The notes: generated by a model not told the origin, from the sequence alone. 64,000 nt of DNA from Paenibacillus sp. EZ-K15 (GCF_002573715.1 NZ_PDHM01000004.1:203537-267536); one strand, 5' to 3'; counted from the first letter of the stretch, positions 17,281-26,359 are shown. Numbers and translations: made by a program.

Positions 17281-18420
17281 TTGTCATTTACGATGGAAGT
17301 CATTAGTCCCGAAGAGATTAAGACGGCGATTGAAGAGCAGGTGAAGCCAGAGCCGGAAGAAGTTACGCAGTTGAAGGAGCTGGCGGTTAACAATGTGCAG
17401 GCCATCATGGAGCTGGATATCGAATCGCTCGAGAAGCGAAGACAGGTGCTGCAATCCATTGAGAGCTTTGGCATCAGCTCGATGAGATCCTCCTCGGAGA
17501 AGAATGCGCTCCTGCAGGTTCAGGTGGGAAGATTATCGAAAACCGGGGATGAAGGCGGTCAAGTGGCCAAAGGGTTAACGGAGCTGCAGCTGCAGCTGAA
17601 GGATTTGGACCCGAGCGTTGTGGATTTTGCGAAGAGCGGGCTGCTGGGCATGGTATTTAACCCGCTGCGCCGATATTTTGCCAAGTTTCAAAAGGCGGAC
17701 GCCGTCATTTCAGATATCATTATTTCCCTGGAGAAAGGAAAAACCGTATTAAAGAATGACAACACCACGCTGGAGATTGAACAGCAAACCCTCCGCGAGC
17801 TGACCAAAAAGCTGCAAAAGGAAATTCAGCTGGGGATGCTTATGGACGCAGAGATCGAATCCCAGGTCGAGGCGGCCAAAATACGGCAGGAGTCGGAGGA
17901 TAAAATCCGGTTTATCACCGAAGAGGTGTTGTTTCCGCTGCGCCAGCGCGTGATGGACCTGCAGCAGATGCTGGTCGTGAACCAGCAGGGAATCATGGCC
18001 ATTGAAGTGGTCATTCGGAACAACAAAGAATTAATTCGCGGCGTAGATCGGGCGAGAAACGTAACGGTAACGGCGCTGAAAATCTCGGTCACGGTGGCTA
18101 GTGCCCTGTACAACCAGAAGATTGTCCTGAAGAAAATCGAGCTGCTGAACGAAACCACGAACAATCTGATCAGCGCTACCTCCAAAATGCTGAAGGATCA
18201 AGGTGCAGCGATCCACAAGCAGTCGCTGGAAACGAGTATCTCCGTCGATACCTTGAAGCAAGCATTCACGGATGTGCTGTCGGCACTTGATTCCATCAGC
18301 ACTTACAAGCAGGAGGCGCTCCCGCGGATGCGTGAGACGATCCATCAGTTCAGTGAGCTGGCGGTAACAGGCGAGCAGCAGATCCAGCGCTTGGAGCGGG
18401 GGCAGAAGCTGGGACTGTAG
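17281..18420 (+). CDS. TelA/KlaA-family toxic anion resistance protein
   Basis: The 379-residue, mostly helical cytoplasmic protein belongs to the TelA (KlaA) family, historically linked to tellurite resistance. Matching features are the DLDPSVVDFAKSGLLGMVFNPLRRYFAKFQKAD motif region near residues 110-150, long amphipathic helices through about 160-240, and the RNNKELIRGVDRARNVTVTALKISVTVA core near 245-275. It starts at TTG after AGGAGGGG. It ends the operon begun at 14766 and is followed by a terminator. The TerC/TerD/TerY genes often seen with TelA are not in the window. The true role is probably envelope stress rather than tellurite alone, which is inference. Confidence 0.85.
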   Translation: MSFTMEVISPEEIKTAIEEQVKPEPEEVTQLKELAVNNVQAIMELDIESLEKRRQVLQSIESFGISSMRSSSEKNALLQVQVGRLSKTGDEGGQVAKGLTELQLQLKDLDPSVVDFAKSGLLGMVFNPLRRYFAKFQKADAVISDIIISLEKGKTVLKNDNTTLEIEQQTLRELTKKLQKEIQLGMLMDAEIESQVEAAKIRQESEDKIRFITEEVLFPLRQRVMDLQQMLVVNQQGIMAIEVVIRNNKELIRGVDRARNVTVTALKISVTVASALYNQKIVLKKIELLNETTNNLISATSKMLKDQGAAIHKQSLETSISVDTLKQAFTDVLSALDSISTYKQEALPRMRETIHQFSELAVTGEQQIQRLERGQKLGL

Positions 18421-18433
18421 GTTTGGTTATAAC

Positions 18434-18475
18434 AAAAAAAGAGTGTGCAGTCATGATACTGCGTACTCTTTTTAT
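18434..18475 (+). terminator. Terminator after telA
   Basis: The hairpin AAAGAGTGTGCAGT / ACTGCGTACTCTTT (two mismatches) is followed by TTTATTT. Confidence 0.8.
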
Positions 18476-18487
18476 TTGGCCAAAGCC

Positions 18488-18665
18488 TTAGGCTCGCAAA
18501 TAATTGAGCAGGATCTGCTTGAGGATCGCCAGCTGTTGCTCGGGCGCGAGATCCGGCTCGACCACCAGGATGTTTTTTTTGGAGGGACAGCAGGGAAATG
18601 AAGTGGTCGAACAGCAGCTCCAGCTTCTCTATGCAGGAAATCGGCCGTTCCGCGTTCATATACAT
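18488..18665 (-). pseudogene. Small ORF interrupted by a frameshift in an A8 run
   Basis: Read on the minus strand from ATG 18665, a frame resembling a helical 58-residue protein (SCIEKLELLFDHFISLLSLQKN then ILVVEPDLAPEQQLAILKQILL) is continuous only if one base is removed from a run of eight A (plus-strand T8 at 18573-18580). Helical heptads match across the junction and the second part ends at a natural stop. There is no ribosome site, and it lies behind the doc terminator. It may be a gene relic, a phase-variable frame or a homopolymer sequencing error. I do not recognise the family. Confidence 0.35.
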
Positions 18666-18670
18666 CAGCA

Positions 18671-18701
18671 GAAAAAGCGACCCGTAAATGGTCGCTTTTT
18701 A
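18671..18701 (-). terminator. Terminator after doc
   Basis: The perfect stem AAAAAGCGACC / GGTCGCTTTTT has A and T runs on both sides. It starts directly at the doc stop codon. Confidence 0.85.
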
Positions 18702-19103
18702 TTACGTTATTTCAATGGAATATTCCTTGATGAGGGACGTAAGCTCTTGAAAGGTGAATTTATGATTTACCATATCGACCGTAAAATCCTCTGCTTGTTT
18801 TTGTTCCATGATAAATCGATAACCGTTATAGCGTAAAAACAGGAGAAGAGCCGTGAAGGCGGTTCTTTTATTGGCGTTTTGAAATGGGTGATTTTGTCCC
18901 AGTGATTCAAATAATGCAGCTGACTTTTCCCAGATGGATAAATAGGCGTCTTCTCCAAAAGCTGACGATTGAGGCCGATGGAGGGCCGACTCAAGTAAAT
19001 GCGGATTCTTTACACCGATATGCTCGCCGACGCTATATTTCTGTATCATAGCGACGTTAATGGCGATAACCTCTTGAGAGGTTAGATAACGTATAGGGCT
19101 CAT
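18702..19103 (-). CDS. doc: Doc/Fic-type death-on-curing toxin
   Basis: The 133-residue protein carries the Fic-fold motif HPFQNANKRTAFTALLLFL (about residues 71-90), matching the Doc signature HxFxNANKR. Doc toxins phosphorylate and inactivate elongation factor Tu. Length is typical. The start codon overlaps the antitoxin stop (ATGA), the standard toxin-antitoxin coupling. The antitoxin here is an AbrB-type protein rather than the classical Phd, a combination also seen in other Firmicutes. The catalytic His, Asn and Arg are present, so the toxin should be active. Confidence 0.9.
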   Translation of the reverse strand: MSPIRYLTSQEVIAINVAMIQKYSVGEHIGVKNPHLLESALHRPQSSAFGEDAYLSIWEKSAALFESLGQNHPFQNANKRTAFTALLLFLRYNGYRFIMEQKQAEDFTVDMVNHKFTFQELTSLIKEYSIEIT

Positions 19104-19363
19104 CGATCTTTTAACCCTTTTAAGGTCTGGTCGTATTCGCTCATGATTTCAGACAAAGTATCTAAGAAATCAGGGCTGATGCCATCAGGTAGGGAGACTT
19201 TGTTAGCTTTTTTAATGATGATCTCTCCATCTGTTTGATTAACATCAATTTGTACCGTATCGCCTAGTTCTAGACCAATCTGTTTGAGGGCATCCGTCAT
19301 TGTAATTCCCAGGCTGTTGCCGAACTTAGTGACTTTCCGTTCCATTTCGTTCACCCTGCTCAT
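19100..19363 (-). CDS. AbrB/MazE-type antitoxin
   Basis: The 87-residue protein has an N-terminal swapped-hairpin AbrB/MazE DNA-binding domain (KVTKFGNSLGITMTDALKQIGLELGDTVQI, about residues 10-40). Its acidic C-terminal tail probably wraps the Doc toxin. The ribosome site is AAGGAGG. It is the first gene of a two-gene operon with doc and probably represses its own promoter; a TATAAT-like element and a TGTTATAACA palindrome lie just upstream. Confidence 0.85.
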   Translation of the reverse strand: MSRVNEMERKVTKFGNSLGITMTDALKQIGLELGDTVQIDVNQTDGEIIIKKANKVSLPDGISPDFLDTLSEIMSEYDQTLKGLKDR

Positions 19364-19396
19364 ATAAAGTCTGCCTCCTTTATTATATTATTCAAC

Positions 19397-19412
19397 TGTT
19401 ATAACAATTATA
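19397..19412 (-). promoter_or_regulatory. Putative antitoxin operator and -10 element
   Basis: On the minus strand a perfect TATAAT (plus 19407-19412) is followed at once by the palindrome TGTTATAACA (19397-19406), 34 bases upstream of the antitoxin start. A repressor bound there would block transcription. A clear -35 is not seen. Confidence 0.4.
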
Positions 19413-19541
19413 CATGGATCGAGAAATAAGATAAATCTCGATTCTTGTAGTAGTGATTAAATGCAGGAGCCGGCTATCCATATGCAGAAATCAATGCTCA
19501 GTACATGCTCGATCATCCGGATGATGAAGGGAGGCACTGCA

Positions 19542-20492
19542 ATGGAACAACGGGACCAACTTATGGCCGTTGCTGCAAACAAGTTCGGACTCTTGGAGCG
19601 GGATAAGGTACAGACGCATGTTTCCGAACATAGCCTTATCCGCTCGTATCGACTTGATGCCAGGATCGTTTATGTGCGCATAACTGATGAGTCCCATAAA
19701 CCATATGCGAAAATTGAGGGCGAGGTGCAGTGGGTCGAGTTTCTTGGAAGTAAGGGAGTATGCGTTTCGAGACCGCTTTATTCAGTGGAAGGGAATCTGA
19801 CGGAACGTATCCGGATGGAGGACCGTGAATTTACGGCGGTGTGTTACGAGGAGGCCAAGGGGCGTCCGGTCGGAGAGAACGATGCCAATGAGCGCTTATA
19901 CAAGCGAATGGGCCAATTCATGGGCTCCATGCACCGCATCACCAAAGGGTACACCCATCTGGATCCCGTTACAAGACGTCCTGATTGGTCGGATGAGGCG
20001 GGAAAGGTTCGGCATATCGATTTACCGCTAACCGAGAAAGGCGTCACTCGTCGTTACGAGGTTTTGCTCCATTATATTTCGGAGCTTCCGATTGCTGCGG
20101 ACGCTTATGGACTGATCCATGCGGATTTTCATTACGGAAATTTTTTTGTAAATGGGGATACGTTGTGTCTGATTGATTTTGATGCAAGCCGGTATTCATG
20201 GTTCATTGATGATATTGCGGTCGCCGCGTTTTTCTCGGGTTTAACCGAAGGGGCAGATGCGGAGCCGGATCAGTTTCTGACCCCGTTTCTAGAAGGATAC
20301 CGTCTGGAGCATCATCTGGAGGATAAGTGGCTTCGAGAAATTCCGTATTTCATGAAGCTGCGAGAAATGGGGCGTTATATCAAGCTATTCCATGCTTGTA
20401 GCGGGAAGCTTGATAAACTCCATCCGTGGGGGCAATGGTATATGAGGGGACGCAAGGAAAAGATTTTGCGAAGTTTCCCAGCAATTGAATAA
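19542..20492 (+). CDS. APH-fold phosphotransferase
   Basis: The 316-residue protein has a protein-kinase-like aminoglycoside phosphotransferase fold. The catalytic loop is GLIHADFHYGNFFV (H-x-D-x4-N pattern) and the metal-binding segment is LCLIDFDAS. The N-terminal lobe is less conserved. The family phosphorylates varied small molecules (homoserine, choline, fructosamine, antibiotics), so the substrate cannot be named. GGAGGC lies 8 bases before the chosen ATG; an upstream frame to 19461 lacks a ribosome site. It is monocistronic and followed by a terminator. Confidence 0.85.
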   Translation: MEQRDQLMAVAANKFGLLERDKVQTHVSEHSLIRSYRLDARIVYVRITDESHKPYAKIEGEVQWVEFLGSKGVCVSRPLYSVEGNLTERIRMEDREFTAVCYEEAKGRPVGENDANERLYKRMGQFMGSMHRITKGYTHLDPVTRRPDWSDEAGKVRHIDLPLTEKGVTRRYEVLLHYISELPIAADAYGLIHADFHYGNFFVNGDTLCLIDFDASRYSWFIDDIAVAAFFSGLTEGADAEPDQFLTPFLEGYRLEHHLEDKWLREIPYFMKLREMGRYIKLFHACSGKLDKLHPWGQWYMRGRKEKILRSFPAIE

Positions 20493-20496
20493 GCGA

Positions 20497-20534
20497 AAAA
20501 GCCTTGGTTCGAGACGGAACCAGGGCTTTTTTAG
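20497..20534 (+). terminator. Terminator after APH-fold gene
   Basis: AAAAAGCC-TTGGTTC pairs with GGAACCA-GGGCTTTTT around a short loop, followed by T's. The rest of the gap to 20758 shows no gene. Confidence 0.85.
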
Positions 20535-20758
20535 TTAACGAGTAAAGGTCTGCCGCAGCGGGTTCCTCTTAATAGGAAATTAATTCTAGCACGATCAATT
20601 ATTGCATTGACAGCCTGTTTCGAATCCATTAGTATTTGCATAACTTATTAAACCTACCAGATAACTTAGATTTTAGGGGTGCGTTCGTTTCGCGAGTTTT
20701 TGACAGAGCATGATGCATACATTTCATATGCATATGTCTATTACATGGGGGGATTACA

Positions 20759-22357
20759 ATGAAAGCCAGAAAGCTAGGTTTACTCTTATCGTCGATCGTG
20801 CTGATGATGTTGATCGCGGCATGCGGCAACGGTTCCGATCAGGCGGCAGAGGGCAACGCTGAAATCAAAGGAAGTGAGAAGCAAGCGGAACAAAAAAAGT
20901 ATAAAGACGAGCTGAACATCGCTCTTACGGCTCAGCCGCCTACGTTGGATACAGCCTTGACGGTATCGGCGGTTGCGCTGGATACGGCAGGCAATATCTT
21001 CGAGCAGCTGTACACACTGAATGCAAAATATGAACCCGTACCAGCTCTGGCAGAGTTCGTCGAACGAAGTGAGGATGGTTTAACGTATACGTTCGCCCTT
21101 CGCCAAGGCGTGAAATTCCACAACGGGAAAGAGATGACTTCCGAGGATGTTGTAGCCTCGATGAACCGCTGGCTGGTGACTTCGTCCCGTGCGAAGGTGC
21201 TGCTGACGAATGCTAAATTCGAAGCCGTCGATACGTATACTGTGAAGCTGACCGTAGAGGCGCCTACATCAGATGTTTTGATTCTTATTGCATCGCAAGC
21301 GCAGTTCCCTTCCATCATGCCAAAAGAGATTGTAGACGCGGCGCCGGCTGACGGAATCAAGGAGTACATCGGTACAGGACCTTATAAATTCCAGGAATGG
21401 AAACAGGATCAGTACATACATTTGGTGCGAAATGACGATTATCATCAATTGGTGGATACGGAGCCGAGCGGATTTGACGGGCGAAAAGAAGCTCCCACCA
21501 AAAATCTGTACTTCCATTTTGTCACCGACCACTCCACGCGCATTGCAGGCGTTAAGACCGGACAGTATGATGTGGCAGACAGCATCCCGATCGAAAGCTA
21601 TGACGAGCTTGCTGCCGACAAGAACATCAGTTTGCTCTCGTTTCCTGGTGGTGCCCTGACCGCGTTTTTCAATACCAGCGAGGGATTGTTAAAGGACGTT
21701 AAGATTCGCCAGGCCATTCTTGCCGCGTTTAATAATGAGGAGATCATGTTGGCGAGCTTCGCCAAGCCGGATTTATACTCCTTGGCGCCGGGTTACCTGA
21801 ATACGAACCAAGTCCAATGGTCGACCGAAGCCGGAGCGGAGTATTACAACCAGTCGAACCCGGAGAAGGCCAAGCAGCTGCTGCAAGAAGCAGGGTATAA
21901 CGGTGAAGAAATCACGCTGCTGACGACCAAGGATTACAACGAGATGTACACGGCCACATTGGTCATTCAGGAGCAGCTTCGTCAGATCGGCATGAATGTC
22001 AAAGTGGAGAACTTCGATTTCCCGACGTTCCTGGAAACGAAGAACGACCGTTCCAAGTGGGATATTTTCGTTGCGAGCACGGGCTATCAGATCACGCCGC
22101 CGCAGCTGCTGGCCGTCAATCCGGATTGGGCCGGGCTCGACAATGAAACGGTCAAGCAGGCGCTGATCGATATTCGCGGCGCAGCCACGCCGGAAGCCGC
22201 CAAGCAGGAATGGGAGAAGCTGCAGGGCTTCCTGTACGAATTTGCATCCTCCACCGTGATCGGCCATTATAATGGCGTCGTCGCCACAACAAAGAAGCTT
22301 GAAGGTTTCGAGCTGTTTGAAGCGCCGGTGGTCTGGAATGCGAAAGTAGCGAAGTAA
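20759..22357 (+). CDS. Peptide/nickel-type ABC transporter solute-binding lipoprotein
   Basis: The 532-residue family 5 extracellular binding protein has a lipobox (LIAAC, Cys22) for membrane anchoring. The family motif TYTFALRQGVKFHNGKEMTSEDVVASMNR spans roughly residues 98-128. It captures di/oligopeptides or similar cationic or sulfur compounds and passes them to the permeases encoded next. It starts six co-directional genes: binding protein, two permeases, two ATPases and an OsmC-like protein. A hairpin after its stop codon may keep its expression above that of the permeases. The ligand is not evident. Confidence 0.9.
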   Translation: MKARKLGLLLSSIVLMMLIAACGNGSDQAAEGNAEIKGSEKQAEQKKYKDELNIALTAQPPTLDTALTVSAVALDTAGNIFEQLYTLNAKYEPVPALAEFVERSEDGLTYTFALRQGVKFHNGKEMTSEDVVASMNRWLVTSSRAKVLLTNAKFEAVDTYTVKLTVEAPTSDVLILIASQAQFPSIMPKEIVDAAPADGIKEYIGTGPYKFQEWKQDQYIHLVRNDDYHQLVDTEPSGFDGRKEAPTKNLYFHFVTDHSTRIAGVKTGQYDVADSIPIESYDELAADKNISLLSFPGGALTAFFNTSEGLLKDVKIRQAILAAFNNEEIMLASFAKPDLYSLAPGYLNTNQVQWSTEAGAEYYNQSNPEKAKQLLQEAGYNGEEITLLTTKDYNEMYTATLVIQEQLRQIGMNVKVENFDFPTFLETKNDRSKWDIFVASTGYQITPPQLLAVNPDWAGLDNETVKQALIDIRGAATPEAAKQEWEKLQGFLYEFASSTVIGHYNGVVATTKKLEGFELFEAPVVWNAKVAK

Positions 22358-22365
22358 GGCGTATA

Positions 22366-22416
22366 TGGAGGGTGTTACAAGTTACCGAAGTAACTTCGAA
22401 AACACCTTCCTTTTTT
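22366..22416 (+). terminator. Intra-operon hairpin after the binding protein
   Basis: A long hairpin with outer arms GGAGGGTGTT / AACACCTTCC, inner arms AAGTTAC-CGAA-GTAACTT and a following six-T run. It lies between the binding protein and first permease genes and probably causes partial termination. Confidence 0.7.
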
Positions 22417-22457
22417 GAAGTTGGATTCATAGACCATGTACAAATGAGGGATTTGAA

Positions 22458-23408
22458 GTGCTGGCTTATATTACGAAAAGACTTTTGTCGCTGATTCCCG
22501 TACTGGCCGTTGTCACCATCGCTATTTTTCTGATCATCCACATTACGCCGGGGGATCCGGCGGCGGCGATATTGGGCATGGAGGCGTCGCAGGAGGAAAT
22601 ACAGAAGCTGAATCAGGACCTTGGCTTGGATCGCCCGATCCTCGAACAGTATACAAGCTGGGTAGCGAACGTATTCAAGGGGGATCTGGGGGATTCGATC
22701 TTCATGAATCAGCCGGTTAGCGAAGCCATTGCGGAGCATGTTACCCCGACGCTTTCGTTGGCCATTCTGGCGCAGGTTATCGCGATTATCCTGGCGATTC
22801 CCTTCGGGATTATCGCTGCTTACAAGCGAGGGTCCATCGCAGATTATACGCTGATGGGGATGTCCTTGCTGGGCATGGCCTTGCCCAGTTTTTTGCTGGG
22901 ATTGTTCCTTATGCTGTTTGTTGGTGTCAAGCTGCAGTGGCTGCCAGTGGCTGGATATGAGCCGCTCAGCAGCGGGCTTTGGGAACATATGAAGTATCTA
23001 ATCCTTCCAGGTATTTCGCTTGGAACCATACAAGCTGCCCTGATTACGCGGATGACCCGTTCGTCCATGCTGGAAGTGCTGAATTTGAATTTCATCAAGA
23101 CGGCCAGATCCAAAGGTTTACATGAAATGAAGGTGCTGTTTAAGCATGCATTCCGCAGCGCATTTCTGCCTATCCTGACGGTTATTGGACAAACATTCGG
23201 CACGTTGGTGACAGGGGCTGTGGTCGTGGAGGCGATATTCAATATTCCCGGATTGGGTCAATTGATCTTGAATTCCATTGCCAGAAGAGATTTTGCGGTG
23301 ATCCAAGGCGTGGTGCTTGTCGTCACACTTATGTATGTCACTATCAACTTGATCATCGACTTGCTATATGGTGCGGTTGATCCGCGTGTTCGTTTGGAAC
23401 GCAAATAA
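22458..23408 (+). CDS. ABC transporter permease, DppB/OppB type
   Basis: The 316-residue inner-membrane permease starts at GTG after GAGGG. It has the N-terminal first helix and ITPGDPAAAILG segment of DppB-like proteins, further hydrophobic segments, and the EAA cytoplasmic loop (FIKTARSKGLHEMKVLFKHAFR, about residues 213-235) that contacts the ATPases. It ends in VDPRVRLERK, typical of the family. It forms the channel with the next gene product. Confidence 0.93.
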   Translation: MLAYITKRLLSLIPVLAVVTIAIFLIIHITPGDPAAAILGMEASQEEIQKLNQDLGLDRPILEQYTSWVANVFKGDLGDSIFMNQPVSEAIAEHVTPTLSLAILAQVIAIILAIPFGIIAAYKRGSIADYTLMGMSLLGMALPSFLLGLFLMLFVGVKLQWLPVAGYEPLSSGLWEHMKYLILPGISLGTIQAALITRMTRSSMLEVLNLNFIKTARSKGLHEMKVLFKHAFRSAFLPILTVIGQTFGTLVTGAVVVEAIFNIPGLGQLILNSIARRDFAVIQGVVLVVTLMYVTINLIIDLLYGAVDPRVRLERK

Positions 23409-23423
23409 AAGAGGTGTTATTTG

Positions 23424-24329
23424 ATGGCAACTGTTCAGGAGAAAGAATACGTCGCTCAAGTCAGTAAAAAGCTGAAAAAAGAGCAGCGTGCGCTAGGATA
23501 TCGCCGACTGAGGTCGAACTATGGGCTGTTGATCGGAGCGACCATCTTTATCGTTCTGGTGATGCTGGCCATGCTAGGGCCTTTATTTACATCCTACGGC
23601 CCGTATGACATGAAGGTGGTAGACCGTTTAACGCCGCCGGGGGCTGAGCACTGGCTGGGCACCGACGAATTTGGCCGGGATTTGTTAACGAGGCTTCTGT
23701 ACGGGGCCAGAGTGTCGATTAGCGTAGGTCTCGCGGTAGCGCTGCTGTCCTCAGCTCTGGGACTCATTATCGGCGTTTATGCCACGTATTACAAAACGTT
23801 GGATCATATTCTCATGCGCATTTGTGACGGGTTGATTGCGATTCCGGGTATCTTGCTAGCCATTGCCTTAATGGCTGCGCTCGGCGCATCAGCCATCAAT
23901 GTTATCACGGCGCTGACCATCGTGTTCACGCCGAATATTGCCCGGGTCGTTCGCTCGGCCGCGCTGGTGGTACGCGAGCAAACCTACATCGAGGCGATGC
24001 ATGTCCAGGGGGCAAACTCCACGCGCATCATATGGCAGCACATCGTGCCGAACACCCTCTCTCCCCTACTGGTACAGGCTACCTTTGTGTTTGCTGAAGC
24101 TATTATATCCGAGGCCGCGCTAAGTTTTCTCGGAGCGGGCATTCCTGCTCCTGAAGCTAGCTGGGGGAACATTCTGCAGGCGAGCAAGCTTGTTATTTAC
24201 AAGGCATGGTGGATGGTTGTATTTCCAGGAGCAACGCTTGTTCTGTCTGTCCTCAGCTTGAATTTGCTGGGCGACGGACTGCGTGATTGGCTTGATCCCC
24301 GCGTGAAGCAAAAGTTGAGAAAGTCATGA
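23424..24329 (+). CDS. ABC transporter permease, DppC/OppC type
   Basis: The 301-residue second permease has the characteristic LGTDEFGRDLLTRLLYGARVSI motif (about residues 75-96) and an EAA loop (YIEAMHVQGANSTRIIWQHIVPN, about 190-212). It ends in GDGLRDWLDPRVK, the DppC hallmark. ATG 23424 was chosen over a TTG one codon earlier; GAGGTG lies upstream. Confidence 0.93.
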   Translation: MATVQEKEYVAQVSKKLKKEQRALGYRRLRSNYGLLIGATIFIVLVMLAMLGPLFTSYGPYDMKVVDRLTPPGAEHWLGTDEFGRDLLTRLLYGARVSISVGLAVALLSSALGLIIGVYATYYKTLDHILMRICDGLIAIPGILLAIALMAALGASAINVITALTIVFTPNIARVVRSAALVVREQTYIEAMHVQGANSTRIIWQHIVPNTLSPLLVQATFVFAEAIISEAALSFLGAGIPAPEASWGNILQASKLVIYKAWWMVVFPGATLVLSVLSLNLLGDGLRDWLDPRVKQKLRKS

Positions 24330-24351
24330 ATATAATGCTGGAGGTATTTTC

Positions 24352-25374
24352 ATGAATAACGAGCCTCTATTGGAAGTGAAAAATCTAAAAACGCATTTTC
24401 ATACCGAGCGGGGGAAAGTGACGTCCGTCAACGGAGTCAGTTTTTCCATGAATAAAGGCGACATCATCGGCATTGTCGGAGAATCCGGCAGCGGAAAGAG
24501 CGTAATGTCCCAATCGATCATAAGGCTGCTGGATCATACGGATGCGATCGAGTACGAGGGAGAGATTCTATTTGAGAAGCAGGACTTGCTGTCTCTCTCG
24601 CCTTCTAAATTACGGGCGGTCCGCGGCAACAAAATCTCCATGGTTTTTCAGGACCCGCTTACGTCCCTAAGTCCCGTGTATACGATTGGTAATCAAATCG
24701 GGGAAGCGATACGTCTCCATCAGAAGAAGTCCAAGAAGGAGGCCCGTCAGCAAGCCATCGAGATTCTACGGATGACGGGTATTCCATCTCCGGAAGTGAG
24801 GGTGGATGAATATCCCCATCAGCTGTCGGGAGGAATGCAGCAGCGTGCGATGATTGCCATGGCGCTCTCCTGTGAGCCCAACCTCTTGATTGCGGATGAA
24901 CCGACAACCGCGCTCGATGTAACGATTCAGGCACAGATTTTGGAGCTGATTGCCGACTTGAATCGCAAAATGGGTATGGGCGTGCTGTTCATAACGCATG
25001 ATCTGGGTGTCGTATCGGAAATTTGTACAGGTGTGAAGGTGATGTACTTAGGACAAATCGTGGAGGAAGCTCCCACGGAACAGCTGTTTCATAAGCCGCT
25101 CCATCCATATACGCAGGGGCTGATCCAATCCATCCCCAAGCTGGAAGGGGATAGAAGCGATGAACTCCATGTCATTGAGGGAACGGTGCCGTCTCTGACG
25201 GATATTCCTCAGGGCTGCGGCTTTTCTACACGATGTCCTTATGCCGATGAGTTATGCCGTAGCTCAGAGCCGCCAATGCGAACGGCTCATACAGACCATC
25301 GAGTGAAGTGCTGGCATTACGAGGCCATAAGTGAGCCGGAAGGGAGGGAGAAAACCGTTGGAACAAGCAGCTGA
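24352..25374 (+). CDS. ABC transporter ATPase, DppD/OppD type
   Basis: The 340-residue ATPase has Walker A GESGSGKS, signature LSGGMQQR, Walker B LLIADEPTTALD and an H-loop THDLG. The C-terminal oligopeptide-transporter extension carries the CGFSTRCPYADELC cysteines, which in DppD/OppD relatives can hold an iron-sulfur cluster. It pairs with the following ATPase to energise uptake. It overlaps the next gene by 17 bases. Confidence 0.93.
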   Translation: MNNEPLLEVKNLKTHFHTERGKVTSVNGVSFSMNKGDIIGIVGESGSGKSVMSQSIIRLLDHTDAIEYEGEILFEKQDLLSLSPSKLRAVRGNKISMVFQDPLTSLSPVYTIGNQIGEAIRLHQKKSKKEARQQAIEILRMTGIPSPEVRVDEYPHQLSGGMQQRAMIAMALSCEPNLLIADEPTTALDVTIQAQILELIADLNRKMGMGVLFITHDLGVVSEICTGVKVMYLGQIVEEAPTEQLFHKPLHPYTQGLIQSIPKLEGDRSDELHVIEGTVPSLTDIPQGCGFSTRCPYADELCRSSEPPMRTAHTDHRVKCWHYEAISEPEGREKTVGTSS

Positions 25375-26359
25375 TCATTCGATTTTAAAAGTGAGCTCCC
25401 TTCACAAGCAGTTTCCGGTGTACGGATCTTTCGGTAAGTTATGGGGCGCCAAGGGATATGTGAAAGCCGTAACGGATGTTTCTTTTCAATTAAGAGAGGG
25501 GGAGACATACGGACTTGTTGGAGAATCCGGTTCCGGTAAAACCACCACAGGGCGTACGATCTTAGGATTAACCCCGACAAGCCAAGGTCAGGTTCTATAC
25601 CGGGACCGGGATTTGGCTACGATGTCGAGGGAGGAAATCCGGAAATTCCGCAAGGACGTACAGCTTGTTTTTCAAGATCCGTTCTCTTCGCTTAACCCGA
25701 GAAAAAGAATCGGCCGAATTCTGGAGGAGCCCCTGATTATTCATAAAATGGGAGACAAGGCAGAGCGTCAGGAAAAAGTCTTTCACATCTTGAAAACCGT
25801 GGGCCTGCAGCCGGAGCATTATTTCCGTTTTCCCCATGAATTCTCGGGCGGTCAGCGCCAGCGTTTGGGCTTGGCGCGCGCGCTTATCATGAATCCGAAG
25901 ATTATCGTATGCGACGAGCCGGTCTCGGCACTGGACGTCTCCATTCAGTCGCAAATTTTGAACATGCTCAAGCGTCTGCAGCGGGAATTGAAATTAACGC
26001 TATTATTTATTACGCATGATATCAGCGTGGTTCGGTATATTTCCGATCGGATCGGCATTATGTATCTCGGAAAAATCGTGGAAGAAGCTTTAACGGATGA
26101 TCTATTCCATGAGCCCCTGCATCCCTATACGAAGGCGCTGTTCTCGGCGGTGCCCGACTTTACCCGCAGCCGATTAAAGGATCGGATTATGCTGCGGGGG
26201 GAAATCCCGTCCCCCTTATCGCCGCCGAGCGGCTGTGTTTTTCATACGCGCTGTCCCTATGCAACGGATGTCTGTAAGGCAGAAGTTCCGGCTTTAAGAG
26301 AAGTTCGGCCCAACCAGAAGGTAGCTTGCCATCTGGTCGATGAGAGCCGTTCATACTGA
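25358..26359 (+). CDS. ABC transporter ATPase, DppF/OppF type
   Basis: The 333-residue partner ATPase has Walker A GESGSGKTT, signature FSGGQRQRLG, Walker B IIVCDEPVSALD and an H-loop THDIS. The C-terminal extension has VFHTRCPYATDVC. I placed the start at a TTG (25358) because GGGAGGGAG lies 7-8 bases upstream inside the previous gene; an earlier in-frame start has no such site. Confidence 0.92.
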   Translation: MEQAADHSILKVSSLHKQFPVYGSFGKLWGAKGYVKAVTDVSFQLREGETYGLVGESGSGKTTTGRTILGLTPTSQGQVLYRDRDLATMSREEIRKFRKDVQLVFQDPFSSLNPRKRIGRILEEPLIIHKMGDKAERQEKVFHILKTVGLQPEHYFRFPHEFSGGQRQRLGLARALIMNPKIIVCDEPVSALDVSIQSQILNMLKRLQRELKLTLLFITHDISVVRYISDRIGIMYLGKIVEEALTDDLFHEPLHPYTKALFSAVPDFTRSRLKDRIMLRGEIPSPLSPPSGCVFHTRCPYATDVCKAEVPALREVRPNQKVACHLVDESRSY

